The notes beneath the pieces were generated by a model. That model saw nothing but the letters and a program-made list of their open reading frames with translations. It ran no database searches and had not been told where the DNA came from. 64,000 nucleotides of DNA from Gordius sp. MW1 (taxonomy: Eukaryota; Nematomorpha; Gordioida; Gordea; Gordiidae), in NCBI GenBank assembly GCA_964036665.1, contig OZ038526.1, positions 34,658,001 through 34,722,000 of the forward strand. Reading direction: 5' to 3'. Below are positions 1-11,540 of the stretch, piece by piece; the first letter of the stretch is position 1; each line of letters begins with the position of its first letter. The translations under genes were made by a program, and so were the position numbers.

Positions 1-460
1 TAACCAATGAAAAAAAATGACCATTGGCCAAAGTATAAATCGAAATTTTTTTTCCTTTTATTTCGTCTCTTATGTATTTATATCCTTTTTGACCGTCTCC
101 TGGCTGCTGTTTAATTGAAAAAATGACCATTGGCCAAAATGTGAATAGAAATTTTTTTTAGTTGTTTTTTGGCTAACATTGATATTACCCTGTGCCCCTC
201 CCCCTACAAGAGCCTATGTCTCTACTTATATGGGTCCCTGTGCCCCCCCCCCCTACAAAGGCCTATGCGTTTTTTTGACTCTTATGTATTAATCATAGAC
301 TAAATAGACTGCTCATTGAGCTGCATACATATGAAAAATTTGATGCCAAAAATCTGCCATCTTGAACTAGGTAAAAATATAAATTTTTTACATGCTATAT
401 TCATTTTATATTCTCTAAGCTTAAAGTATTATATATATTTTTAGCCTTAGATATTTTTTT
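1..460. repeat. Diverged CCAAT-pair repeats and one MITE end
   Basis: Two copies of the window-wide repeat core (GACCATTGGCCAAA, near 20-35 and 122-140) lie in the orientation opposite to the 14-26 kb array. At 294-316 there is a single copy of the terminal sequence CATAGACTAAATAGACTGCT, which bounds complete MITEs at 38,395 and 44,861. No partner end was found nearby, so this is a fragment. No gene is supported. Confidence 0.6.
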
Positions 461-579
461 TGTGTATTATTGTTATGCTTTTTTGTATTTACTTCTTGCT
501 TATCTATTAATAAATATATATATAATTTATCATATATATTTTATATTTTCTATCTTAATATATTATTTTTTACCCTCTT

Positions 580-1480
580 TCTCTCCAGGGGGTGCCCCCC
601 CTTATTTTTTACCCTCTTTCTTACCAGGGGAGAGGGGGTATTTTTACCCCCCCACCCCCTTATTTTTTACCCTCTTTCTCACCAGGAGGGAGGGGGGGGG
701 GTGATTTGATTTGCCCCCCCCCCCCTTTATTTTTCACCATCTTTCTCACCTGGTGGGGGGGGGTGATTTGCCCCCCTTAATTTTTCCTCTTTTTCACCAT
801 GGGGAGGGGAATGATTTGCCCCCCCCCCTTATATTTTACCATCTTTCTCACCCAAGGAGGGGGGGAGTGATTTGCCCCCCCCCCTTATTTTTTACCCTCT
901 ATCTTACCAAGGGGGATGGAAGTGATTTGCACCCCCCCCCCCTTATTTTGTACCATCTTTCTTATCCGGGGAAGGGGGGATTCCCCCCCCTTCTTTTTAC
1001 TCCCCATAATTTTTTACCCTCCTTCTCACCCGGAGGGGGGGGGAGTGATTTGCCCCCCCCCCTCCCCCAGGTTAAAAAAGAGGGTAAAAAGGGGGGGGGG
1101 GCAAATCATTCCCACACCCCCCCCCCTCTCCCACGGTGGGAAAGAGGGTAAGAAAAGGGGGGGGGGTGCATTGCACCCCCCCCCCTTTGAGAAAGAGGGT
1201 AAAAAGGGGGGGGGGGCGGGAAAGCTCATTTGCCCCCTCCCCCTCCCGGTTAAGAAAGAGGGTAAAAAAATAGGGGGGGGGGGCTAGTCACTCCCACCCC
1301 CACCCCCCCTAGTAGGAAAGAGGATTAAAAAAAGGGAGGGGCAAATGATCCCCCTCCCCCACCCCCGTTGAGAAAGAGGGTGTTGGAAAGAAGGTTAAAA
1401 AAGGGGGGGGGCATATGACCCCCCACCTTCCATTAAGAGGGTAAAAAAAGAGAGGAAGGTCAGGTTGAGAACGAGGGTAA
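580..1480. repeat. G/C-tract minisatellite in inverted arrangement
   Basis: Roughly 60-bp units each combine a poly-C run, TTATTTTTTACCCTCTTTCT, a poly-G run and GTGATTTGCC. Units from 580 to about 1,065 read in one sense. From about 1,070 to 1,480 they read as the reverse complement (AAAGAGGGTAAAAAGG), so the block is head-to-head with a centre near 1,065. Many runs of 7-11 G or C occur on both strands. The short open frames here are low-complexity artefacts. Confidence 0.85.
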
Positions 1481-1699
1481 AAAAAGAAATATAAGTTTGT
1501 CTCATAAATTTAATGTTTTTTTCATAATATTTAAATAATTTTATTATTATAGCATAAACTAGAATATTTAATCGTTTATACAAAGCTTTTTTCCTATGAT
1601 ATTAGTTTTAACTTGAAATTATATAAAAATTATGATGAAAATTTTTAATAAATAGAGAGTATATATGGAATCCCATTATAACGTTGAAATAGTTGGTTT

Positions 1700-1990
1700 G
1701 CTAATATTAGTTCAACATGGGGATCAAAATTGGCATCACTTTTTTAAAGGGAATGAGCAGTCTTTTAGTCTATGGTATTAATAGACCGTCTCTTGGTACT
1801 GACCAATGTAACAATTTAGCATCTGTAAATTTTTTGAGATATACTTACGATACCTGTGACATTTTTAGATGCGCGGTAGTAACAGGCAATAGCGGAGCTA
1901 TTGCATGTCGCTGCTCATTGTGACATTTTGTGATGCGCGGTCGTAACAGGCAATAGCGGAGCTATTTCATGTCGCTGCTCGTTTCGTCGC
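1700..1990. repeat. R1 repeat with 64-bp tandem duplication
   Basis: A segment containing GCGCGGT(A/C)GTAACAGGC and AGCGGAGCTATT occurs twice in tandem (about 1,871-1,917 and 1,935-1,980) and ends near CGTTTCGTCGCAAGCC. A third copy at 34,660-34,764 is interrupted by a pogo-type transposon, and the sequence CGCCGCAAG resumes after it. The intact copies here therefore serve as paralogous empty sites for that insertion. Confidence 0.75.
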
Positions 1991-2419
1991 AAGCCTTTTT
2001 TATTATTCTCCATTTTAATTTTATTACTGTATTATTAATTGCTATGCAATTTTTAATTGTTACGCCTAATATTGTATTATTGTTATTTAGTTTTATTAAT
2101 AATATATTTTGTGGGTTATGCAATTTTTAATTGACTTTATAAGCCATCTTAGCAATTATCCCAATTTATATAATATGCCTATTCATTTTGCTTAGTAATT
2201 TATGGGTATACTACTTTCCTTGACGCTAATCATCCAACCAATAAAGCCTTTCTACGCACGTGACAAGACACAATACGTACATTGGGTGCTTGAGGGAGGG
2301 AGGGGAAGCAGTTACTAAATTTCAACTCGTACGTAACTTGTTAATACGCATCTTAACCTATATTTAAATCTAACCCATTTATCGATTTTTAATTTAGTCA
2401 AGTTTTATTTTAGGATTTG

Positions 2420-2900
2420 AAATGTATCTGACTTGCTGGTTCGATACCCGGAGGGGGCAAAAAAAAATTTTAAATTAATATATTGTATTTGTTAATACCA
2501 TTGATAATATGACTTTTTGACGTGTCCTGGCTATTGACAAATAAAAAAATGACCATTGGCCAAGGTGTATCAAATTTTTTGTCTATATTTTAAATATAGG
2601 CTATTGGCCGTTTACTGGCTACTGACCAATAAAAAAAATGACCACTAGCCAAAGTGAGATTAAAATTAAATTTTTCTCTAGATTATAATTATTGGCCTGT
2701 ATTTGGCAGTCTGCTGGTTACTGACCAATAGAAAAAAGACCACTGGCCAAAGTGAGATTAAAATCGATTTTTTTTTCTAGATTATAATTATAGGCTAGTT
2801 ATTTGGCTGTCTGCTGACCATCAGAAAAAATGACTACTGGCCAAAGTGATGGAAAAAATGACCAATGGCCAAGGTCTGACTGGAAGTTTTTTCTTTTTTT
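2420..2900. repeat. CCAAT-pair repeat cluster (inverted orientation)
   Basis: Four or five diverged units contain TGACCAAT(A/G)AAAAAA followed by TGACCATTGGCCAA, each preceded by a TGGCTACTGACC-like stretch. A tRNA T-arm-like GGTTCGATACCCGG lies just before, near 2,438. This is the same family as the 14-34 kb repeats, more diverged. No coding potential. Confidence 0.7.
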
Positions 2901-3251
2901 TAATATCTTGTTTATACTATACATATGTGAATGCGCATGATTTGAATAGAGTCTATTGTCATATTCAAATTAAGGGTCGCCTACACCAAATTGTTTAAAA
3001 TTATACAGTATCAAAAACTCAAAATTGAAAGTTGTACGTTTGGGAAGGATGACTATTGGCTTTTCCAGGGTCATACCCTCTATTTGCGTTCCTTTCGTCA
3101 TTTTGATTAATTAAGAATGATGAATAAGAATGAATGAAAGAAAACCTATTCCTCAATAAATAAAGTATTAATAAATGTTTTAAAGCAGGTTTTACAAAAA
3201 ATTGAACTTTTTAAATACTTGTATAAATAAATAAATAATTATTTTGCATTT

Positions 3252-3440
3252 TATACCCCCCCCCCATAGGCATTCTCGTCCCTTCCCACCTTTCTGCCCA
3301 TAAATTGCATAGCAAATATGCTACGTTTATACGGAGTATAGATGAGTTTCGTTCATACCTTCACTCCTGCACCTCCTCCTCCCTTTCCTTCCCCCCCCCC
3401 TCTTCCTTCCCACGAGGGCCGAAGGCCCTGGTTTTATTTT
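3252..3440 (+). repeat. Dispersed repeat F5 (CATAAATTGCATAGCAAATA core)
   Basis: C-rich start, CATAGGCATTCTCG, then CATAAATTGCATAGCAAATA, then ACGGAGTATAGATGAG, a pyrimidine-rich tract, and GAGGGCCGAAGGCCC before TTTTATTTT. Near-identical order recurs at 30,414-30,565 and 37,544-37,706, and reversed at 14,384-14,510. A more decayed reversed copy lies at about 3,700-3,790. Function unknown; it behaves as an interspersed repeat. Confidence 0.75.
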
Positions 3441-3839
3441 CGTTTTTTATTTGAATCAAAGAGCAAGAGAGGTTAGGTTAAAAAAAGAGTCGTGCCCACA
3501 ACATTTATCCATTTCACTCAAATTATTTTTATTAATAATATTTGTTATGACACTAAAGATTTTTTTGATCTAATTTTAGGGAGGGTAATATGATTAAGGA
3601 AAATGATTGACAAACCATGGGCTTTGCCCCTGGTCCTCGCCCAGAGCACTTGGAGTTCGTTTTGGTACATGCGCCTAGTTTTATGGTATTGTTTTAATTG
3701 CTATTCACAAAACTCATCTATACTTTAATATAAATATAGCGCATTTGCTATTCAATTTATGCGCGAGATAGGGGGGGGGAGGGGTCGAGAATAGAGGAGG
3801 AGGAGGCAATGGTCAAGCATGGAGCCAGATAAATTTGAA

Positions 3840-4390
3840 AAGGGCCAAATAGCCTATAATTATATAAGGGCAAATTAGAGAAAAAAATCTTTAATATACA
3901 CTTTGGCTAGCTAGTGGTCATTTTTACAATTGGGCAGCAGCCAGCAAACAGCTAAATAGCCTATAATTTTATAAGGGCAAAATATAGAAAAAAAATGTTC
4001 GATTCACACTTGTTGTTAATTTTTCCATTGGATAGCAGCCAGCAAACGCCAAATAGCCTATAATTATATAAGGGCAATATGTACAATAAAAAGGAAAAAT
4101 TTTGGATTCACACTTTAGACAATGGTCATTTTTTATATTCAGCAGTCGGCCAAATATGTTATTAACAAGAACTATATATTAACAATGCAAATTTTAGGTT
4201 AACAGCAAAAAAAATTTGTCCTCACTGAGGTTCGAATTCATATTAGTGGAGGTAAAAGCCCCGCATGGGGGGGGGACACGGAAATTTTACAATGTAGATA
4301 TGTAGGTTTAAATGAGGCAAATGCAACAGGTGTTCAAATAGGCCTGAAAAAAATTTGCCCTCACCGTGATTCAAAATCATATAAGGGGGG
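3840..4390 (+). repeat. Diverged CCAAT-pair and tRNA-like repeat units
   Basis: Units of about 110 bp contain GGCCAAATAGCCTATAATTA, AATGGTCATTTTT and GCAGCCAGC. They are followed at 4,210-4,270 and 4,340-4,390 by GCCCTCACC...GATTCAAA segments that resemble the T-arm-like part of the composite repeats further right. No gene is supported between 2.9 and 9.7 kb. Confidence 0.6.
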
Positions 4391-4689
4391 TGCGGTGAGA
4401 CGTGGGAAAGATTTGTTGGCACAGGGTATCATACTCAGAATGGCTTAATCAAAATCACAAGCGGTCGCAATGGTGAACATGACGAATATGACGTCATTTT
4501 GACGTAGGCATTTCGGGGCAGAATAACAATATCCTTTTTTTGCAAAAGGGTAAAAAAAGGGGAGGGGGACAAATTTCGAGGGAAAAATTAAAGGAAAACC
4601 AGAGGTCATTATTTTTTATTTTTAGCCCAAAAAATTTATATTTGGATATTTGAATATACCATAAATGCCCAAACGTGCAAGCACAAAAA

Positions 4690-5100
4690 TAAAAACGGCC
4701 TTTCTGACCCGGCCAATGTTTGGCCGGGTCAGCTAAAGTAGAAGTAAGCAACAGTTGGTACTAATTTGCAAGATGTTTCGCAATCAGCAGTTATAAAGCA
4801 ACAACCTAGACAAATTGGCAAAAGAAATGCACAAAGGAGCAAATATAATAACAATTAACCAGAATTTTGGTCTTTGGCCGGGTTCAGATAAAGTAGAAGT
4901 AAGCAACGGTCATCATTAATTTGCAGGGAATCATTTAACCAATTTTGCATACATCCGTTATTAAGCCACTATAAATAACAATTAACCAAATTAATAATTT
5001 TGGCCTTTGGCTGGGAAGTAGAAGTACGCAACGGTCATCATTGCCGGGAATTATCCAGTTTAGCAATTAACCGATATATAGCAACAGCCTAGACAAGTTG
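4690..5100 (+). repeat. Degenerate tandem repeat, about three units
   Basis: Three successive degenerate units carry TTTGGCCGGGTCAG-like sequence, AAGTAGAAGTAAGCAAC and GGTCATCATTAATTTGCAGG (starting near 4,705, 4,868 and 4,995). Spacing is irregular (about 125-165 bp). No coding potential seen. Confidence 0.5.
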
Positions 5101-5142
5101 CATAAAGAAATTTAAGTATAAAGGTAATCAGTCGGGTCCATA

Positions 5143-5798
5143 AACAATAAGGGATAGTGGGCTCGGGCGAGATCAAAAGTTAGCCAGCGGTCATAAGCTA
5201 GTCTATTTGCGAAAGCAAAATATAGGTCTTTTACAGAAGCATGAGATCACAGCTATGTATAAGTTTCCACGGCAATTATCAAAATATAAGTTGGACGGAC
5301 GGACGGACAACGGATGGACGGACAACGGATGGACGGACAACGGATGGACGGACAACGGACGGACGAACAGCCAAAAGCGAGCCTATAAATTGTATCGCAA
5401 TTAATAATAAAATATTTGTCCTAGGTGCGTGATAATTTAATTTTTGGAGGTCAATTTGCTAATTAAAAATTAAACTTTTAAATGGTGTAAGTTTTATAAA
5501 ACGTTCAAAATTTGCGGCTTGAATATTTAAGCGATTTAGCATCCTGATGTGGCAGTAGATGATTGTCGACCAGGTAACTTTATTTGCTAGGCAATTTAGG
5601 GGCTTTTGGTTGTTCGTCCGTCCGTCCAACTTGTAATTTTTCAATAATTGCCGTGGAAACTTATACGGTTTTTTTTATCGATGTGTACTTGTGCTTCTGT
5701 AAAAGACTTTTATTTTGCTTTCGCAAATAGACTAGCTTATGGCCGCTGGCTGGCTTTAATTTTTTGACCTCGCCCGATCCTAATATCCATTATTGTTT
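5143..5798. mobile_element. Foldback (long inverted-repeat) element
   Basis: The left arm (about 5,143-5,400) and right arm (about 5,580-5,798) are reverse complements over most of their length. Shared landmarks are AACAATAA, ATCGGGCGAGGTC, AAGCTAGTCTATTTGCGAAA, TTTTACAGAAGCA, TTTCCACGGCAATTAT and a GGACGGAC microsatellite followed by CCAAAAGC. The left arm carries an expanded GGACGGACAACGGAT array of about four units (5,292-5,365). About 180 bp separates the arms and no transposase is visible. A foldback or non-autonomous TIR element is the best description. Confidence 0.75.
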
Positions 5799-6116
5799 AT
5801 GGTTGCTACATATCGAATAATTGCAAAAGTGGCTAAATATTTTTTTAACATGCTTTATTAAAGAAGAGTATTAAATATATAATGGTATTTATAAATAGAT
5901 GCAAGAACGAAAATATTTTTAAAAAAAATGATTAAAGGACATTATCCATTTCTTCATTTTCTTTAAGAATGGGCATCGAGTCCATCAGGGAATTAAAATT
6001 GGATTAAGCGATCGCAATGGCGATTGATTGTCTTAGTAGAAAGCTATTCGATATTTTTGAGGGAAGCGAATATATATTAAGTTTATATAGTCAATAATTT
6101 TCAATCCGTTTATATA

Positions 6117-6534
6117 AATTTCATTGTATAAATACGGTGGATTTGGATTGATAGCGTAGGTAGAGGGAAATGGAACGCAATATTTCGGACACTTATGGTC
6201 CATCTTCAGGGAAAAAAAAAGGAGAAGATGAAGTCTCAAAAAATAAAAATGAAGTAAAGTGATTATAACAACGATGATATAGATACAAAAAAAAAATTAC
6301 AAAAACTGTTATAGCGAGAAATTAGCAATAGCGATTGTAGGGATGGATGTTTTTTATAAGAATAGAGTAGAATCATCGTTGTTATAATCACTTTACTTCA
6401 TTTTTATTTTTTGAGACTTCATCTTCTCCTTTTTTTTTTTCCTGAAGATGGACCATAAGTGTCCGAAATATTGCGTTCCATTTCCCTCTACCTACGCTAT
6501 CAATCCAAATCCACCGTATTTATACAATGAAATT
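6117..6534. repeat. Long near-perfect palindrome, 162-bp arms
   Basis: Arms 6,117-6,278 and 6,372-6,534 are almost exact reverse complements around a 93-bp spacer. Each arm contains TACCTACGCTATCAATCC, ATATTGCGTTCCATTTCCC and CTTCATCTTCTCC. A diverged relative with the same landmarks lies at 51,735-51,965 inside a POLR1B intron. Short open frames encoding [18 protein letters not shown]-like peptides occur in all copies. They appear to be translations of the repeat, not a gene. Confidence 0.85.
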
Positions 6535-6539
6535 AATTT

Positions 6540-7290
6540 ATTAAGTTCTTTAAAAAAATTTAAAGCGCTCTTCCCAAACGTCCCTGAGCAAGACGAAACG
6601 ATAGGAATAAAAATAGAGATTTCTGATAAACTGAATATTTTACGGATTTACGATTCACTGCCGATCCTAGGGGGTCGTGAGTTTTGTTGGAGGGTGCAAG
6701 TCCCATTTTAAAAAAAGGTTTTTGTCCCATGAGACAAGTGACGTGCCAGGACGCATCCGCCCTTCAAAGGAAGGATCTGACGGTTCGAGGATGGAGGGAA
6801 CTTTTGCCCGTTTGAGGGCAGCTTGTAGGTGTATTTATTATTTGATGCCTACTATTTATACTTTTGCTAATTTGCAAGCTAATGTAATTTAACTACAAAA
6901 ATTTATAGCAATAATATCAATTTTATTTTGCACTTTTATAATTTAATTTTAAAACTCACTATGCACTAATTGATTTTTTACAGTGTGAACATTGACGTTC
7001 TTCAAATCTTGTCGTTGTTATTTTATATTAGTATGCATACATAATTTTAACCTTCATTGAAAATAATATTATGTGAAGGTAAATGTTAAAGCCTGCATTA
7101 TTTTACTAACCGCCTTTTAGCCCGTCCCCTTATAGTAAAAATAAAATTGTTAACCCACTCTAATGGTAAATAACTACGTCACTACCTTTTTCTTTCAGTC
7201 TATGGCCATGTTTCTATTTAAAAATCGACATTATCCCAATTTATATAAAAAATAGGGCCATTACCCTTAATATTGTATATGTCAGATAAA
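6540..7290. other. Unassigned AT-rich stretch
   Basis: No repeat family, gene or RNA that I recognise. An open frame at 6,448-6,711 begins in the palindrome arm and has no supportable homology. Confidence 0.3.
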
Positions 7291-7299
7291 GTTAGACAG

Positions 7300-9262
7300 A
7301 CCAGGCGCCTAGCCAGGATTTCTAAATGGAAAGGGAATTTAAAAAAACGATATACATTAGGATGAAAGTGCAAATTTTATGTCAAAAATACAAAACAACG
7401 TGATTAGATATCGTCAATATATTGAGCAATGTTAATTTTTTTTGTTGCCCCATAGTATATCTATATCTTTTTTTTGAGCTGGGAGAGAATTCCAAAAAAT
7501 TGTAAAAAGTGCCAATCTAATATTTCATCTTTTGATGGGATAATTTAATATAAATGTCTATCTCCTTAAACTTTGAAAGTGATTATCAACAGGTAGGTTA
7601 ACTTTAATATTAATGCAATAGTTGATAAAGCGTTGGGGCATTGTATTTTATATCACTAGAGTAAAACTCAGGCTCTGCCATATGCTTCTCTTATAGTGTC
7701 TTACAAAATAGTTTATAAGTCTTGAGAAAACTAGATTTAAAAGCTGACCTTATTTTCTATTGAGAAATTGCCATTCATTTGTAAAATAATATAAGTAGCG
7801 GTAAATATTGATATTTTAAAGTAAGATTTTGCATTCTCCTTCGATATAATAAGTAAGAAAGTAGTATATAATACAGGCGCGTAGTCAGGATTTTCTCAAG
7901 GGTGGGGAGCTGCCAAAAAAATTTTAAGCATTTTATTTGTAATCAAAAATTAAAATCAAAGAGTGGGGGCCCGCTGTTGAGCCCACTAGGCCAAGGGGCC
8001 GGACAGGTAACCGTAGTGATTTAAGATTTTTAAGTAGGCCTGGGCGGGCACCATAACAATGAGATTTTTTATATATTTACTATTATTTTCTCGCATTTTC
8101 ATTTAGAAACATTCTAGAATTAAATCAAAATTTTTCGTAAATATGACAAAATTAATGCCTGAATAAGTGTCATTTTGGGACGGCAGTTTGGACAACATTA
8201 AAGGGGTTGGGCTGGCCTTGGCGGGCAATTTAGTAATCAAACGTTGGGTTTTTAGCAGAAACTTTAGACAAAAGTTTTAAATGATAAAGCTGTATAGAAT
8301 GAGGAACATGATAATAAATAGTCATTTTGCCCAGCTATTGTCATTTAGAAATTTCATCTGAAGTAGGAGAATTACCTATGATTAGTTAATATTGCCAATT
8401 CATTCCATTGATGTCTTGACATCCTATTTTGTAAATAAGCTTCTAGTCTCTTGGAAAAAACTACGATCATTGATGCATGTGGTGTTAAGAAGACAAAAAA
8501 TGTGGTTAAAGCTTTTTGCCAAAAATTTAATATAAATATAAATATAATTCTTTTATGGTGTTTATAAGTGAGTCTTTTATCTGACTAAATATTTATAACT
8601 TATTTAATATTTTATTAATATAAATTTTTTTTTAATTTTTACCAAGATGGGGGGGGCCTTGGATACGCCATTGATCTACATCATTGTTTATAATTATAGG
8701 TGAGACGTTTTGATCTATTTTGAATAAATACAGGGTATCATCTAGACTAGACATTATTAAATCAGTGGATTAAAAGTTATATATTCATATATAGGATAGA
8801 AAACCATAATTAATATTTATTTTAAAGTTCAATGCTAAATTAGGTTTGGATATGCATATGTTTAGTCTGTATATGCTAACTTTAAAAATCAACCATAATA
8901 ATTATAACAATTGAGATATATGAGAAATTTATTACTATATTAAACTTAATCGCTTAGTTATAGCACTCCCTGGGGCGGTCTGGTGTTTTCACAAGAAATA
9001 AATGTTAAACCAAGTTTTTTTCATAGCATTTTTCACAATCATATTTGAAAATTTTACAATGCATTTTGTCGAAAATTAATTAAAAGAATTAAATATATAT
9101 ATATTTTGTTTCCAGTTTTTTATAGGTATCTTAAAGCCTTTTATGCCACCATATTATTTTAACCCATTTACTTTAGTTATTGATCAAAAAAAATTTAAAA
9201 TTTTGGCCAAGGAGAGGGAAAATTCCCGCTCCCCCCCCCCTTCTTGGCTAAGCGCCTGCACG
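7300..9262. repeat. Repeat-rich stretch with GGCGC-CTAGCCAGG ends
   Basis: CAGGCGCCTAGCCAGGATT at about 7,303 and CTTGGCTAAGCGCCTG ending near 9,259 are inverted relatives. Similar single ends occur at 7,876 (CAGGCGCGTAGTCAGG) and 12,573-12,588 (TTGGCTACGCGCCTG). These look like termini of a hAT-like or related non-autonomous element. I found no matching target duplication and no coding sequence between them, so the pairing of ends is uncertain. Confidence 0.4.
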
Positions 9263-9361
9263 GGAAAAAATGTTCAACCAAGTTTTTTTTCATAGCGATT
9301 TCCACAATTTTATTCGGAAATTTTGCAATGCATTTTGTCGAAAATCAAATTAAAAATACGC

Positions 9362-9490
9362 TCTTAAACCCCCGTTGGGGGCTATGCCCTTAAACCCCCA
9401 TCTCTTGGGGCCACCGCCCTTAGACCCCCATCTCCTCGCTCCACCCCCATGTTCTCGGGGCTGCGCCACCAGACCCCCGCTACGCCAAGT
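9362..9490 (+). repeat. C-rich degenerate minisatellite
   Basis: About four units carry CCCTTAGACCCCCATCTC-like sequence with intervening GGGGCTATGCC. A compositional island (C/G-rich) within very AT-rich DNA. No open frame. Confidence 0.6.
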
Positions 9491-9706
9491 ACTGTGCCTG
9501 CTTCACATATCTCTGCTTTAAATCCTCATATATATCGGTTTTTACTCTTTTATATGCAATTTATGTTCAAACCGCTATGAGCATCGTGTAAAATTTAACC
9601 CATAATTACATAGCAATTAATTTTATTGGAAAAGGCTAAAGTATATTAATGCCCGACTTGACTAGATCTGTATCGAAAAAAAAGCAAAGTTTTACCTAGT
9701 TTTACG

Positions 9707-9737
9707 TTTTTTTTTTTTTTTAATTATATCTTTTATT
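9707..9737 (-). terminator. Poly(A) tail and AATAAA signal of the retrotransposon
   Basis: On the minus strand an AATAAA (9,732-9,737 on the plus strand as TTTATT) is followed by 15 A residues (plus-strand T run 9,707-9,721). This is the expected 3' end of a retrotransposed non-LTR element whose open frame stops at 9,939. Confidence 0.8.
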
Positions 9738-9938
9738 AAATAAAACTATATATACTATAAAAATTATATGCGAGGTAAACATTCAAAAATTGCGATCGCG
9801 TTGAAATGACAAATTATAATTCCGATTTTCTGTTTTAAAAAAAAAGTTTCCCTTTTGTCAAGGGTATTGGCAGCTATACGGCGCCCCATTTCAGAAGGGC
9901 TTGGGTTTTAGGCCCTATTGTTGTAAGGGTAGTGGTCA

Positions 9939-11540
9939 CTATAGGGCAGAAAGTGAGGAATTAAGTTCTGCGTATTTAGCTGACTTTATTCTTTCAGAAT
10001 CGACAAGGGGGTCTTTGTTATGGTCTGACGGTGCAAAGGCATCCGGACAAGTGTAGTCCCATGCTAGGCATAGCCCTTTTGCCCATGGGATGAGAATCTG
10101 TCCATCGGGTCTCTTCTTGTCGCTAAGGCAAAGACCATTAGGCTCCAATTGGGAGGGAAAGCCAGCCTTATTGAATGTCTTCTGTAGAAGAGCATTAACA
10201 GATGTGTGACGTAAAAATCTGGCCTTATTAAATTTGCAATGTAGGCCGTGATGACCTTTTGTACCTACAGATGAGCCACATAAGTTGCATTGATGGGGGG
10301 CAACTATATCACAACCTAGGCGGAGCCCTGTTGCGATCCTGAACTCGTTGTTGGAGAGTTGAAGGTCATGGGTCCGACTTGGGATGGCCTCCAACCACTC
10401 GTGGCCGGACCTTGATGCAAAACTTCTTAAAGCTGGTAACTCCTCCAACGAAGCGCCTGATATAAGAGTTTTAAGGGCATGGTCGTAGAGAGGAGTGTTC
10501 CAACTTTTTTGAGAGTTTATGGTAGGGAATGGAGTGATAGGGTCGGACAAAGAGCTCCACATGTCGAGAGCGATTTGGGTAAAGGGATCTGGTTGATCGA
10601 TTATTTTGTCGATGATTGGTTTGGCTGAAAGTCGGCTCGAGATGAAGGCCGACAAAGCTACTAGAGGGGGTGATCTCAGGCCCAAACCACCATATTTTGT
10701 GGGGAGACACGCTTGTTTCCATTGGGACCCTGTAAAAGAAAGGTTTGTGATTTCCTCGACTACACCTTTGAGTTTTTGGTCGAATATAGATAGAGCATTA
10801 GGATTTAATAATGAGGTGGATGACCTGAAGATATGATTTATCTTAGGTGAAGAATAGCAGTTTTTAATTAAAAAGAAAGCCTGGTGGGCTGGCAAGTAAG
10901 AAAGGAGGGGTTTGATTTCTACTAGTTTTTGTATTGTCTCTGTTAATGACTTATTACAAGGGTGTGAGCCACCTACGGGAGATCCTAAGTGCGTTAGTTC
11001 GTTAGGGTGAATATGTTTGAAAGCGTCAAAGTAGGGGTCTAGGCTTAAAGAGTCAGTATTGTTTTTGCAAACCTCGGTCTTGCTATGATTTAGATGGAGA
11101 CCAATTTTTGAAGCCTCGACTTCTAGATAAGAGAGGGCTTCTTTGACGTCTTCGGCATTTCCCTTGATAATACCATCGTCTAGGTACCACAAGTTGAGTG
11201 ATAGATTATATTTAGAGGCTAGGTCTTCAGTCAGGGACTTCATACCTAGGCAGAATAGTAGGGGGCCTAGCGGGTCTCCTTGTTGAATGCCGTCACTCGA
11301 TGCAATTATTTTGGAATTAAAGTTGAGCATGGAAGTAGGAGCGTAGCACGAGTTAAGGAAAATGGAGTCCTCGGGAAGAGATTTGTAAGCCTCGGTTAAG
11401 AAGTGTGACCTGTAGATCGTGTTAAATGCGTTTTTGAAGTCAATCTTAGCTAGGATCGAATGGTCGGGATGGGCTAGGGCTATGCGAACAGCGTGAGAGG
11501 CGATTTCACAACCACCCTTGGTTCCGAAACCTAGTACTAA
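9939..11540 (-). pseudogene. 5'-truncated non-LTR retrotransposon ORF (RT + CCHC + endonuclease-like)
   Basis: A 533-codon open frame with no stop runs from 11,540 to 9,939; a stop lies immediately upstream at 11,541-11,543. The first usable ATG is at 11,330, but the reading frame clearly starts earlier. Reverse transcriptase motifs seen: KIDFKNAFN (catalytic D at about residue 34), SDGIQQGDPLGPLLF (about 82-96) and YLDDG (about 119-123). C-terminally there is LPTKYGGLGLR, then a C-X2-C-X8-H-X4-C finger (418-435), KRPDG (476-480) and WDYTCPD (494-500). A CCHC finger followed by RPD and a later acidic residue is the arrangement of the restriction-like endonuclease of R2/NeSL/HERO-type retrotransposons. 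The catalytic residues look intact, but the N-terminal part is missing, so this is a dead 5'-truncated copy. The R2-like assignment is inferred from motif order. Confidence 0.88.

Noticed and set aside
462-1287. Several overlapping proline/glycine-rich frames
   Set aside because: They translate G/C tracts in a minisatellite; composition is explained by low complexity.
1717-1923. 68-codon frame over the R1 repeat
   Set aside because: It ends inside a 64-bp tandem duplication shared with 34.7 kb, where the frame is not kept.
6033-6711. Frames with KYCVPFPSTYAINPNPP-like peptide on both strands
   Set aside because: Produced by the palindrome arms; recurrence follows the repeat, and no longer reading frame or domain is seen.
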